DNA of 64,000 bases from assembly GCF_949628215.1 (NCBI RefSeq), contig NC_134311.1, forward strand, positions 20,274,582 through 20,338,581, read 5' to 3'. Within the stretch, counting starts at the first letter, position 1. Each line of letters starts with the position of its first letter. Positions 35,731 through 47,072 of this stretch are shown here, in pieces. The notes beneath the pieces were generated by a model. That model was not told the DNA's origin and did not search any database. It was given only the letters and a program-made list of their open reading frames with translations. This DNA is from Phalacrocorax aristotelis (taxonomy: Eukaryota; Chordata; Aves; Suliformes; Phalacrocoracidae). A program made the translations under genes and the position numbers.

Positions 35731-35966
35731 CTGAGGGAAGGAAAAAGCTTAGAATCCCTTTATGATAGAAACTGTTTTCATGGAGGTTCTTCAGCATTTT
35801 CTGAATTTACTATGTATTTCATCCTAGGACATTGTTGGGCTTGGCTTAAAGTATTTGCTCAAACTGGGTTTTATGTCTGTTAAGTGGTTTCATTGTGATT
35901 GCTCCAATTTACAGTGGTCCTCTAGGATCTGTTTATGACCTTGTGTAGTGTTCTCACAAGCACCAG

Positions 35967-36016
35967 TTAAAAAAAAACAACCAACCAACCAAACCACCAA
36001 ACAACCCAAACACACT
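35967..36016 (+). repeat. A-rich / (AACC)n low-complexity tract
   Basis: A9 is followed by repeated CAACCAACC and AAACCACC units. It is a simple repeat with no coding content. Confidence 0.7.
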
Positions 36017-37442
36017 AAAACCCATCACTGAGGCAAAGATTGTGGTGATATAGATTAATCTAGAGCATCACAATTTTATGGAAAACTACTGAAATGTGAC
36101 AAACACACAAGAACTGGTTACAGTGTCTGCAAGAAAAATTACTCCTTACTTTTTAAGGTGTTCCAAGCTGGAGCATTATGCACTTATTTGCAGTTTGTTG
36201 CTTTCTAAATCGTTACCATTATTCCACATTCCTTACTAAGGCACAGGCAAGTAGAACAGATCTGCTACTTTAGGAGGATTTGTGGTGTTATTATTTGAGA
36301 ATTATCTGTACATAGTGTCCATATCTTGCCAATCCTCAAATATTGATCAAGAAGAAAATTACTTGTAAGGTTTATATCCAACCTCATGTTTTCCTGTAGG
36401 TTGTCATCTGCCACTGGGTTTTTATCTATTATTGCTGGATACCATCAGCTGAGCGTGTGCTATTTCACTTATCCCACTACATCATAAAATAGGCTTCTAT
36501 CTAGTCTAATAATGATAGATTTTCAATTCTCAAGTCACAGGAGAGCTGCTTCATAATCAAGCCAACCTAAATGAGAAATTTACAGAGAGTGTCCTGGATT
36601 TAAGTTAGTGGTCATATCCCCAATAAGACTATGTAGAAAGCACATTTTAGCAAGTCTAATGCTCAGTCTGGGGCACTACAATACAGTTTTGTATCCACAA
36701 AAGAAAGACTACACTTAACACGTGTATTACATGTTAAGCATCAGTGCCAGAAGGCAACAAAACTTGGACAAGGACATCACTGTCAGCTAATAGTACAGAA
36801 AAAGAAAGTTCTTCCATATATGTAAGCCTCCTTTCCCTTCAAGATTCTTTACCTCTGTCATTTGAGGAACGGCATCTTTTCTTGTGGTCATGTTATTTTT
36901 GTGTGAGAGATACCTACAAGTGATCAATCAATGAAAGCACTTACTGTGCCATAGCTGTGCTCTGTAGCCCTAAACCACTCTTACCACATCTGTAAGTGGC
37001 TACCCCTCTTTCAGCTCTGAGCTATACCTCGCCCTTTCCACTGTAGCTACCCTTCCCCACCTTTCTTAGGGCTTTCACTGCCTAGAGACAGTTATGTTTT
37101 CAGACCTGGGGTTTGGATGTCAGTCCAAAATGCTTATACCTCCTGATGAGTCAGGCAAAAGACATGTATAACTGTGTCAGGGCAAGTTTACCCTGGGGTT
37201 GGATGCCATACAGACCTGTCCTCACATGGACTAAGGACTGATATTTGAGACGTTTTGGTCACAATTCTATTTCTAGTCTGCTGAATTGATCTCAGGCCAA
37301 CAATTTTAACTTTGTGCCTCTGCATTTAGTCCTTCTGAGACTTCTGTAAGTACTAAGAATAGGTAAGAAATGGAACTCTCTCACTTACTGATTAGCAACA
37401 CCTTCAACATACATACCTCTCCGTGAAATATGTATTTTAAAC

Positions 37443-37448
37443 AATAAA
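37443..37448 (+). terminator. Possible polyadenylation signal (AATAAA), plus strand
   Basis: This is the first plus-strand AATAAA I find after the stop at 33957. Using it would give a 3' UTR of about 3.5 kb that overlaps the minus-strand exon at 35612-35730. A second one lies inside the LTR at 38379-38384. Confidence 0.25.
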
Positions 37449-38261
37449 AAGGGCTTGCTAACCACACCACAAAAGCATTTTTGCATATCCCATATCAGTC
37501 CCCATGCTTGATACCAGGTTTGTTTCATTAAGAGCTAGCCTTGACCTGCTGTTTTCTACACTGCATTTCTTACCAATATCCATAACCTTGCAACTTGCGT
37601 TCTAATCAAGCTCATTATATTGAAGATGTTGGGGGTGGGGGGGAATATCACTACCATTTAAGTGGCCAAATTAATCATCTTTATACAGGTGAATACTGAA
37701 CTGGATAGCACATTTTCTTTTGGGGAAGCCTGTTAAGTTCAAAGCTTCCTAGAAAGGGTTTGAAAACCACATACATAAACATATCAATGTGATGCGTATG
37801 TTCTATGTACATTAAGTATTCATGAAGCAACTGTGTGCTTTATTTTAAATTGAGTTTGATAGACAGCTGTGTCAATACTTGTGTCCAGGTTATTTAAAAG
37901 TCAAGTAAAACTTGAATTTTTAGGGCATTCCATGGTTGCCAGTGCGTCTTATTTACATTGCACAAAGGAGCAAAGCCTTCAGAAACACAGATCCATTTGA
38001 CAACACCATCTGGTAAAAACAGGTGTAGTACCAATTAAAATCCATTTGAGGCTACAGCTTCTCCAGCTTAAGCATTTTCCCTGGTTGCAGAAAGTTGTCA
38101 GTGTAAGTTTTATACTTCCCGTACATATCGATACTAGTTTCCTTTCTCACCAGCACGCAACGGCAGACAACATAAGCTGTCAAACAAAAACATACCAATG
38201 CAAAGCCAGTGTGGCAGATGCTCTCTCCTTAATGTGCCTGTATTTGTCTGCTTCATAGAAG

Positions 38262-38790
38262 TTGTGGTGCGTTGGCCTTGGCTGGATGCCAGGTGCCACC
38301 AAGGCACTCTGTCACTCCCCTCCTCAGCTGGACAAGGAGGGGGAGAAAACACCTTGTGGGTCAAGATAAAGGCAGTTTAATAAAGCAAAAGGAAAGACCA
38401 TTATGTCAAAGCAAAGGAAAACATTTATCCTCTCCTTCCCATCAGCAACTTCCTTGGAAGCATGGCTTCAGTGCACATAGCTGTTGCTCTGGAAGACAAA
38501 CATCATAATAACAAATGCCTCCCCACCCTTTCTCTTAGCACCATATGGTATGGAATATCCCTGGGGTCAGCTGTCCTGGCTGCGTGCCCTCCCATCTTGC
38601 CCACCTCCAGCCTGCTGGGTGAAGGGAGAACACTAGCGAGACAGCCTTGATGCAACAGCCAGAACACTGGTGTGTTATCAATACAGATCTAGCTGCCAAT
38701 ACAAAGCACAGCAGCACTATGAGGGCTGCTATGGGTAAATTTAACTCCATCTCAGCCAGACTCAATACAAGAGTGAAGAAAACCACTGCT
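38262..38790 (-). mobile_element. Solo LTR of an avian endogenous retrovirus, minus orientation
   Basis: Reading the minus strand, the segment has the layout of a widespread avian ERV LTR. A start region resembles GTGGTTTTC...GAGTTAA (about 38790). GTATTGATAACAC and GGACAGCTGACCCCAGGGA follow, then GATATTCCATACCATATGG. After that come a CTTTATTAAACTGCCTTTATC polyadenylation segment (ATTAAA at 38376-38381 on this strand) and an end near ACCACAAC (about 38262). I see no internal gag, pol or env on either side, so it is a solo LTR. No clear target-site duplication is visible. Recognition is from memory of the repeat family. Confidence 0.75.
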
Positions 38791-40242
38791 CTCCCAGCTG
38801 GTCACAATTTAAGTGATACACCTTACTCACTGTAAGGTTTAGATCCCAAAATTAGATAGAACTATGCAGTTATCTCCTCAGTGATGATATCAGAATGTAT
38901 TTATCATTCCTCATAAAATACTACTGTTAAATTTACTACAAATGAGCCCGTTTGCTGGCCAAAGGAGTAACAGATTTACATTCAATAATGCCCCCACAGG
39001 TCACCCACTGATACAGGCTGTTTTCATTTAATACAACTAGCCTAAGTCAACTCAGATGCTAAAAAGTTAAAGAGGAATTTGTAACAAGCCAGTTTTCTTT
39101 CTGTGCACACCTCTCAAGAATTCTGATTTGCAGCCTTTAATACCCAGAGTCCGCTTCCGCAGAGCACTGGAGGCGAGTAACAGAAAGGGGGGTTGGTGGA
39201 GCACTAACATAGTACACAGATCTTTCTCTTGCTCCCCTAGACCACCTCGCAATCTGTCCTCCTCTCTACTTTTTAATACTATCAGCTTCAGCAGTCTGTC
39301 AACACTGTGCTCATGTAAACAGAGGAAGAGGAAAAAAGCAAAGCCAGAATTAAGGAGTCTTGAGGCTTTTTTTCAAGGGTAGAGTCCAGTTAGCCACTTA
39401 AAAGACAGTCCTAATGCTTAACACCATACTTGTACTATTTGAGTTATCAGTGCCCCTTACACCCACCTATTCTTCCCTCTACCTCACTTTTTATTTCACC
39501 CCAGTATAAAATAAGTATTGCACGCTGAAGCTCATGATTCTACAGTTTTTCTTGTTGGAAGGGAATTTGTATTTTAGACAGCCATCATTAAAACTTGGCA
39601 TTAGCTGTTGCTCTCAAGAGTTTAAAAAAAAAAAAAGTCTTAAAAGCCACTCCTGCCAGTCTTGCACTTCAAGAACAAAGACCTGCGAGCAAAACTCCTG
39701 AACAGATGGTATCTTCAGGGAATATAATCCCTGAATATAACAGAAATCCTAAGCTTTCAAGTGCATCCAATAATTACTTGTTGGATCACTAAAAACAAAT
39801 TACTCTTGTCTAAACCTCCTTCCCTCTTGACAAACCAAAAAACTTCTGCTTAGACTTTGCATTAGTAATTTGCTTACATTCAGTACTGAAAAATCAGACA
39901 TTGCAAGATAGGTAATTTCAGCATTTATTCTTCTGATAAAATTATGGTAAGTCCTCCTGAAAAGCAAGAATTCCAGTTAACACTACAGTATTTCACTGTC
40001 CTTCAAGTTTAGTTGAAGTACCATATTATGCAGCTGATCAAGGAATAATAAACTAAGCATGCCATTTTCCATGTGGGAGAAATACCTTCCTGCTACTTTT
40101 GAAACCAGGTTTGCTAAATTTTAATTTCTACTTTTCCTCACCATGACACAAATCTCAGCTAATCCAATCTTTGGGTACTACAGAACACCATGGTTTCAGT
40201 GATCACCTCCCACCCACTTAATAGCTCCTTGGTTTTACTTAC

Positions 40243-40263
40243 CAAACAGGGTGAATCGCCATC
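40243..40263 (-). other. Candidate 21-nt microexon, minus strand
   Basis: On the minus strand, CTTCCTCTGTTGTTTTTAG precedes 21 bases (GATGGCGATTCACCCTGTTT then G), followed by GTAAGTAAA, a near-consensus donor. If it joins the candidate exon ending at 35612, its last G completes a GAT codon and the frame reads WRFTLF-D-LFTEAEE. Confidence 0.4.
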
Positions 40264-40414
40264 CTAAAAACAACAGAGGAAGTCAGAACTGTCAAACAGA
40301 AGCAACTGCTATTATAGCTTGGGAAAGATAGACACTCTGAGAATGGAAACATAGATCTTTATTTTTTGTCCACATAAACATTACCAGACACTGCCCCAAT
40401 ACAGTTAGAAGTAC

Positions 40415-40527
40415 CTTGTGTTACTACATGCAGGGTTAATATTCTGTCTTTTTAACAGTTTTTTGTTTCTTATGGGGTAGTGTTGCATAGACTGTCACTG
40501 GTCTCAGGCTGGTTCTAACAATTCTTC
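40415..40527 (-). other. Exon-like segment, minus strand, 113 nt (stops in all frames)
   Basis: The acceptor GTTTACCTTTTTCCCTAG (minus strand) and the donor CACAAG/GTACTTC are both good and 113 nt apart. All three frames contain a stop; the longest open stretch begins RIVRTSLRPVTVYATLP and runs 29 codons to a TAA. If real, it is an exon of a noncoding RNA, a poison exon, or a last coding segment. Confidence 0.3.
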
Positions 40528-41495
40528 CTAGGGAAAAAGGTAAACACAATGTGGGATTGGACACATGTAGGACGCAGCTGTTTTCAGGAACATCCTCTAG
40601 ATCCCCAAGACTGGTACAAAATTGCAAGGATCAGCTCCCCCCTCATCCCTTTGATAAAAAAAAAAAGCTAAAATCTGCAAATGTCATTTTTAGGGAGCCT
40701 ATATGCAGGAGTGGCTCTTAGCCCATCTGAGCAAGATTTCAGATCCTAACTACAAGTTGGTGGCAGTACTAACACTTTCTAGTTGGTGGGGATCAGTAGA
40801 AAGTTTGTAGCAGTAACTCATGCACACATACGTCTATGCATTATAAAACAGCTTGAGAGAATAGTAAGCCAATAAAATTACTACATCTCATCTTTGTGTT
40901 ATGTTGAAAAAACAAGTAGCAGCCCTGTTATTATATACATTACTCAGAGTGGGTTACACACACATTTCTCTGCCCAGTGTCTTGACACGTTCATATAAAA
41001 AGAGCGCCCACCTTCAGTCTTGCAAAAGCCCCCAGGGCCTATGGTGCTAAAGGTCTTGGAGGGATTTCACTACTTTATTTTCTATCAATCAACAGCACTG
41101 GTAAAGCATTAAGAGCATCTTGTGTTTTTCATGTTGCTCAGGTAGATTTTCACATTTCAGTGCATTAAACTTCCCGATTCTAGTATTTTCAAGGGCATTG
41201 TAACAAATCATCACTTTGCTTAAGATTTCTGTTACATTCTTTCCCACAAGGAAACCAACAGTGGTATAGTGGATCTTCTATCACTCAAGTTCACTTTTGT
41301 ATAAACACATGCATGTTCATGCAAAATACTGAACCACCTTCAGTTTACTTCTTCCCCAAAAGTTACTTAATTTCTTATCAGGAGATAGCATATATTCTTT
41401 AAACAACTCCAGATCAACCAGTCTGATAGCTGCTGGGAAATAATTTTCTGATTATCTGTCTTCAGCACGGACATCTATTGAATCACAAACTTCCT

Positions 41496-41681
41496 TCAGA
41501 ACTTGACTTGGCTCAGTCTGCACAGCGTGGCATAAGAGCTTCTCATGTTGTCTTTGTAAGCTGCTGCCAAATAATCACCCTGCTTTCCCAGAGCTGCAAT
41601 CAACAATTTGAAAGCTGCTACTCCAAACACCACACCATCTCTATTTCTCTTCTTTAGTAGTTTATGCAGTATTTTCGATTT
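41496..41681 (-). other. Exon-like open segment, minus strand (possible coding exon)
   Basis: The minus-strand acceptor CGACTCTTTTCACTGTGCTAG is followed by 61 open codons from 41681 to a TGA at 41496-41498. It begins KSKILHKLLKKRNRDG and contains VAAFKLLIAALGKQGDY. I do not recognise the product. The composition is protein-like, but no clean donor connects it to the next candidate exon, so it could be an alternative last exon or a chance frame. Confidence 0.25.
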
Positions 41682-44579
41682 CTAGCACAGTGAAAAGAGT
41701 CGAAAAAAGGGGCAGCAAAGTTGTTTATCACTCAAAAGCTTGAATAATACAAAAGATGTACTAATGGATGCCAAATACCACCCTGATTCTTCCCAAACCT
41801 TTTCCATAACTTCTATCTCTTCCAAGTTTTCTTGAACAGTATTTATAGTTCTCCCCTGGAAATATCACTGCACAGCACTGCGTCTCACCACCCTCTAGGA
41901 GAGCTGAATGCATCAGTGAAGCAACAAAACCAAGAATGCAAACTAATATGCAAGACACTTTTAGTTCTTTTTGTATCCTGGAACATAGCTTCTGCATAAT
42001 GAGGCCTCAATGAGGCATAATTGCACAAGATGTGTGAGCAGGACAACTTCTATTCATTTTCTACTCCTTCAATCTACCCTTCGTCACTGCTGTACTTTCC
42101 TATGTTAGAGAAACTACTCCATTCACAGTCACAGAAGTCAGCTGCTGCTGCTAAAAAAACCTCCAGCATTTTTTAGTTTCACTGAGGACTGCACAAAGCA
42201 TTCAACAGGAACACCACTCCCTAGCGTATGGTATAATATTGTAACCCTTTCCGATTTACAAGACAGTCATTTCTTCAGTTTGACTTGAAACTTGAGTTTG
42301 CACTCTGAATTTCACCTTCAATTCAGTTTCTATAACTTTAGGGTAGGCGGTCTAATAGTTTTCAGTGTGGTTTCCATCCCCTGAAATGTAGATTAAGTTA
42401 CCATAATGATTTCTCAGTACTGGATCGCTCTCACATCACATTTCCAACACTAACCAACAAGTTCCTGGCTTCAAAGACTTGGATTACTTGTCATTCCCTT
42501 GGATATACAGGTTTCAGCACTGAAGAAACCTTGATAACGCAATTTCTATTAATGCGTTGTTTGTACCACTGAATTTTATGCTGACTTGCACTAGTCAACT
42601 TCTTAATAGCGCTGGCTTTTCCAGGAATTTATAGTGAAACAGCATTTTGCATATAAGATTCTGAGCTTTCACATTTCACCAGTCTTTGAACATTTTTAGT
42701 CCTTGTGTTCTGAACTGCTCCACAGTATCACCCCCAAAAACCAAACAATGGAGAGCACAGACTGCTCTCAGACACACTGGCAGGTATGCACTGCTTTTTA
42801 TAGGCCACTCACACCAAATACTTTACTTCAGGGTTTCCACTTTTGTCGATGAGAACAGAGTCATCAGGCTGATCTCACTCTCAATGCTTCAGTGAAAATT
42901 TCTGCTCTGCAGTCATTCTGCTGAACTTTTTTGACAGAAAGTCTGCTTCATTATAACACAAGGCCGAAGGACACCACTGCAAAAGAAATTATTGTCACTC
43001 ATTTCATGAAGGAAGTTGCAGGAGAGCTCAGCAATCAGTACTTTTTCCTACACACCATTCTTATGCTCAGAGGCTTTCACCACATAGGGCTATCTCTGTG
43101 ACCTTCTGACCTTGCAGCAAAACACACCAGAACTCTGTAAGAGGTGTTCATAGAGTTAAGCATTCTGGTAGGAACCGACCCCGCAATCCTTTGCTGCTGC
43201 TAACAATATTAAAGATTACGCTTTCAAAAGTGCACCATGGAAAACCTATTCTATATATAGCAAAAGAATAGAATATATTATTATCCAATACCGAATAGTC
43301 CTACAGAAGGATTCTCTTTATACCTTTCTGACACCAGATATAAGTAACAAAAAGGCAAATGCATAAAGGCAAAACACATTTTTCCACCATTAAAGATTTT
43401 CACCTATTCTGTGGCTGAGTATTCTGAAGTTGTAGATACCTTTTTGCAACAGAAAAACCAGAGGCCACTGCAGGGGTCTGTTATGTTATGTACTAATTTT
43501 CTGCAGCACAGATCTAAGAAGTCATCATGATAATATACCTAAACAATGCTAAAAGTGGCCATTATAATTTTAGTTTTTCCTCTTTTAATAGCTATCAGAT
43601 TCTTCATTTAAAGACTGAACCATAAAATCTACTATGTAACTGCTCAACCATACGATTTCTACAGATTATTTTTGTCCTTGCAAAAACAGGGAGGAGAAAG
43701 GTAAACAACCAGCTCCTTAAACAGTTTGAGCAAGAATTCCTGTTTGCCTTTTTTGACACCACATTCATTCTGACAGGAATGAATGGGCAACACAAAGGCA
43801 GAAAGTTAAGTATTAGAACTGATCATCTCTGCAAAATTAAATTAACAGCGTATGAAAGATCAATTCATTGATAGGCAAGTACTTGAAAATTGAGAAGTAA
43901 ATGATGTTTTATACAGAGTAAGCATTTAATAAGAAAAGCCAAGCACACCATGCTCTTGGGACATCTTGTGGTCATGTTGGTGCTTGTGCAGGCCATCAAC
44001 AGACTTCCATTGCTTTCATCTGAAGGAAAAGGGAGAACGCACTTTCAAGGAGCCTAACAAGAAATGCTTGAAATAACTACCAGACTTCAAAGGACAGCAG
44101 CCTCCATGCCATCCACCCCCACTCCAAAATGAGATGCCCCAATCATCCCTATTGGCACACTTTAAGCCTAAGGGCTACTCTGTTACACGTGTTCCAGTGG
44201 CCTGCTACAGTAACCAGGCATTCTGCAGGAGCCCATCAATGCTTCAGAAGGTCTGGCACAGGCGACTGTGTAGGACAGTCCCACTAACCGTTCCACATCA
44301 CTGAAAAAGTATTCCTTTAACATAGGTGGTCCTTCTATCGAGGAGCACGGTGCACGTAAGACTATGCAGTGCTGGCTTCGTGGCAATATCCTGCCCAAGA
44401 CAGCTCGACATAAATCAAATACATAAAGAAAACAAAAAACTCGCTCTTCCAAAAGGCGTGCTTTTGGAGAGCTCTCCCAAGTAGCAGCGAGATGCCTACA
44501 CAGAAACCTTCACAACCAGAGATTCCAGAGGACGAAGAGCCCATCGATACACTCAGCCCTTTGCTTCAGGAAAACAAAG

Positions 44580-45560
44580 TTAGCGGGGGGGGGGCGGGGG
44601 GGGGAAGGGAAGGGGAAGGGAAGGGACCGGACCGCGTGCTGAAGCGGCACCGGCTGCTCCCCTCACAGACCGGCGCCCCGGCCCAGCGCCCCTGCCCCTC
44701 CCACAGCCTACCTCCTCAGCAAGTATCCCGACCCGCTCGGCCGCCGCCAGCGGACACCGGGCGGTCTGCCGGTCTGCCTGCCTGCCTGCCGGGATCGCGC
44801 CAACCCCACACCCCAACCACCACCAACCGCCTCCGCGCGCGCTGGCTAAGAGACCAGCGTCCCCCGCTGCTCCCAGTGTGCCTCGAGAGGGGTGAACCAA
44901 TATTCCCTCGCGGGGAGGGAAGACGACCCCGTGCGCCAGCTCCTCCCGCAGCGCAGAGACGCGTACCTGGTCTTCCGCAGACGCGAGGTAACAAAACCGG
45001 TCACTTCAGCAGGCGGAGTCCCGAGCAGGCGAATCCACGGGGAAAAAGGCAGCAAGGCCTGGGGCAATACCGCCCCGACACCCTGCAAAAACACGGCGAT
45101 GGAGGCGCCCGGAGAGGAAGGGGCGGGGCGCCCCGTGCGCAGCCATCTGCGCACGCGCAATGCCGCAGCCGTCGGTCCGTGAGGGTGGTGCGGCCCGCCC
45201 TGCGAGCCACGGCCCCGCGTTCTCGCCGTCGCCGGCTCTGATGCTGAACTGCCGGCGATGGGACAGTCACCGCTGCCGCTGTTCTCCCGCGGAACGCCGC
45301 CTGCCCTACGTGCGGCGTATTTGCTCCCGCGAGCTGGACGCGCCGTGGGGCCCTTACCAGCACGGCTGGGCTGAGCTGGGCCCGCAGCGGCGCCGTTACC
45401 TTGCCGCGGAAAGCATCCCTCGCGCCTCTCGCTCCGTGAGGCGACCCTGCGCGGGCGCCGGTCCTGCAGGGCAGCGCTCTCTGGAGGGCTGGCGTGGCGG
45501 GAGGCGGTCCTCGCCCTCACAGGGCGCGTTAGGCTTCCTTTCCGAGCACACCGGGGCTGC
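44580..45560. promoter_or_regulatory. CpG island, probable promoter of a minus-strand unit
   Basis: This is about 1 kb of very GC- and CpG-rich sequence in an AT-rich window, with repeated GCGC, CCGCC and CGCG. Good minus-sense splice donors lie inside it: CGTGCTG/GTAAGG (exon side ending at 45358), GGCAAG/GTAACG (45400), GACCAG/GTACGC (44967) and GAGGAG/GTAGGC (44712). One plus-sense candidate is seen (CGCGAG/GTAACA at 44987). The donor bias suggests transcription mainly toward lower coordinates with alternative first exons. A bidirectional promoter is not excluded. Confidence 0.75.
44585..44625 (+). repeat. G-run tract at the edge of the CpG island (possible G-quadruplex)
   Basis: The plus strand carries G10, C, G9, then GGG/GGGG runs separated by AA up to 44625. 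There are at least six G-runs of three or more in 41 bases, which fits quadruplex-forming rules easily. Confidence 0.75.
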
Positions 45561-45599
45561 GGTTTTGCAGTCCCTTTCGGGTGAATGTTGGTGAGGTTC

Positions 45600-46134
45600 A
45601 TAGTGGGGTGGCTGCAAGTAAGCATCCTGATCTTATGTGTTACTCATTTGTGATCATATCGGTAGTGGCCTGCCGTTTGCTCCCCAGGAGCATGTGCAAA
45701 GTAACCCACCTCAGTTCAGGTAGGCAAAGTGAGCAACAGCTGTGGCCTTTTTAATGCTTGAATGCTGGCAGAGGCTCAGTTCTGACTGCACAATTCCCAG
45801 ATTTGCCGACCCTGTAAGTGGAGGCTGTATATACCATGTTTGAAAAACTGTGAGAAGGGGGAAGAGAACAGTTCTGTGCATCAGGACAATAAACTGGTAC
45901 TGTGTGTGGAGAAAAAGCAGAATGAAGCTAGTACCAGCTGTAGAGAAACCTGAGACCTCTACAGCTCTCTTATCTGACTTTCTTGCTCTGCTTCTTACAG
46001 CTGTTGTGGCCTGCTTGCTGCTTCTAGCTCCTCCTTACCTGGGAATTGCCAAATGACCAAGTGTTTCAGAAGAGGCACGATTCATTGCAGCCTTGGTAGT
46101 TGGAGAAAAAAGATAAAAAGCTAAGGGACAGGCA
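45600..46134. other. Flank of the CpG island, nothing recognised
   Basis: The sequence falls quickly back to AT-rich composition. One 68-codon plus frame (45850-46056) has no splice or promoter context. I see no feature I can support. Confidence 0.4.
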
Positions 46135-47072
46135 AATCACAGAACCAAAGAATGGTAGAGGTTGGAAAGGACCTCTGGAGATCATCTTGTCCAACCTCTG
46201 TGCTTGAGCAGGGACACCAAGAGCAGGGGGCACAGGATCACATCCAGGCAGGTTTTGAGTGTCTCCAGGGAAGGAGACTCCACACCCTCCCTGGGCAGCC
46301 TGTGCCACTGCTCTGGCACCCTCACCAGAAAGAAGTTTCTCCTCATGTTTAGCTGGAACTCCCTGTGTTCCAACTTGTGCCCATTGCCCCTTGTCCTGTC
46401 ATTGGGCACCACTGAAAAGAGTCTGGTCCCATCCTCTTGACACCTGCCTTTTAGATATTTATAGGTATTGATGAAATCCCCCTCAGTCTTGTCTTCTCCA
46501 GGCTAAGCAAACGCAAGTCTCTCAGCCTTTCCTCATACGGGAGATGCTCCAGTCCCCTGATCACCTTGGCAGCTCTCTGCTGGACTTGCTCAAGGAGTTC
46601 CCTGTCCTTCATAAACTGGGAGCCCAGAACTGGACACAGTACTCCAGATGTGGTCTCACTAGGGTGGAGTAGAGGGGGAGGATAACCTCTCTCAACCTGC
46701 TGGCCACACTCCTTTTAATGCATCCCAGGATACCTTTGGCCTTGGCCACCAGGGCACATTGCTGGCTCATGATCAACTTGCTGTCCACCAGCACTCCCAG
46801 GTCCTTCTCAGAGCCGCTTTCCACTAGTTCAGCCCGCAGCCTGTACTGGTGCATGGGGTTGTTCCTCCCCAGGTGCAGGACCTTGCACTTGCTCTTGTTG
46901 AATTTCATCAGGTTCCCCTGGGCCCAGTTCTCCTGCCTGCCCAGGTCTCGCTGGATGGCAGCACAGCCTGCTGGTGTATGAGCCACTCCTCCCAGCTTGG
47001 TATCATCAGTGAACTTGCTGAGGCTATGCTCTATTCTTTTGTCCAGGTCATTGATGAATATGTTAAATAATA
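46135..47072 (-). mobile_element. CR1 LINE, minus orientation, about 0.9 kb
   Basis: It begins at the left with the CR1 3' part (GAGGTTGGAAAGGACCTCTGG) and runs into the reverse-transcriptase C-terminal region. It is truncated near 47072, within the segment equivalent to GTCATTGATGAATATGTTAAA. No target-site duplication is obvious. Confidence 0.88.
46609..46986 (-). pseudogene. CR1 reverse-transcriptase C-terminal fragment
   Basis: A 125-codon open frame inside the CR1 copy carries blocks typical of the end of the CR1 reverse transcriptase: [49 protein letters not shown]. The catalytic region upstream is missing, so it is a fossil without activity. Confidence 0.82.

Noticed and set aside
38535..38786. 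83-codon minus frame with a hydrophobic start resembling a membrane protein
   Set aside because: It lies wholly inside the retroviral LTR, which is noncoding; a chance frame.
39067..39166. Exon-like minus segment starting SALRKRTLGIKGCKSEFLRG
   Set aside because: The acceptor is acceptable but the only donor (GAGAG/GTGTGC) is weak, and the phase fits neither neighbouring candidate.
42297..42385. Minus segment METTLKTIRPPTLKL between plausible splice sites
   Set aside because: Only 16 codons before a stop, and the donor (GTGAAA) is weak.
44492..45241. 249-codon plus frame across the CpG island
   Set aside because: GC-rich DNA lacks stop codons in many frames. The peptide is Pro/Arg/Gly noise and crosses the G-run tract.
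44846..45625. 259-codon minus frame across the CpG island
   Set aside because: Same artefact. It overlaps several splice donors, so the true exons must be shorter.
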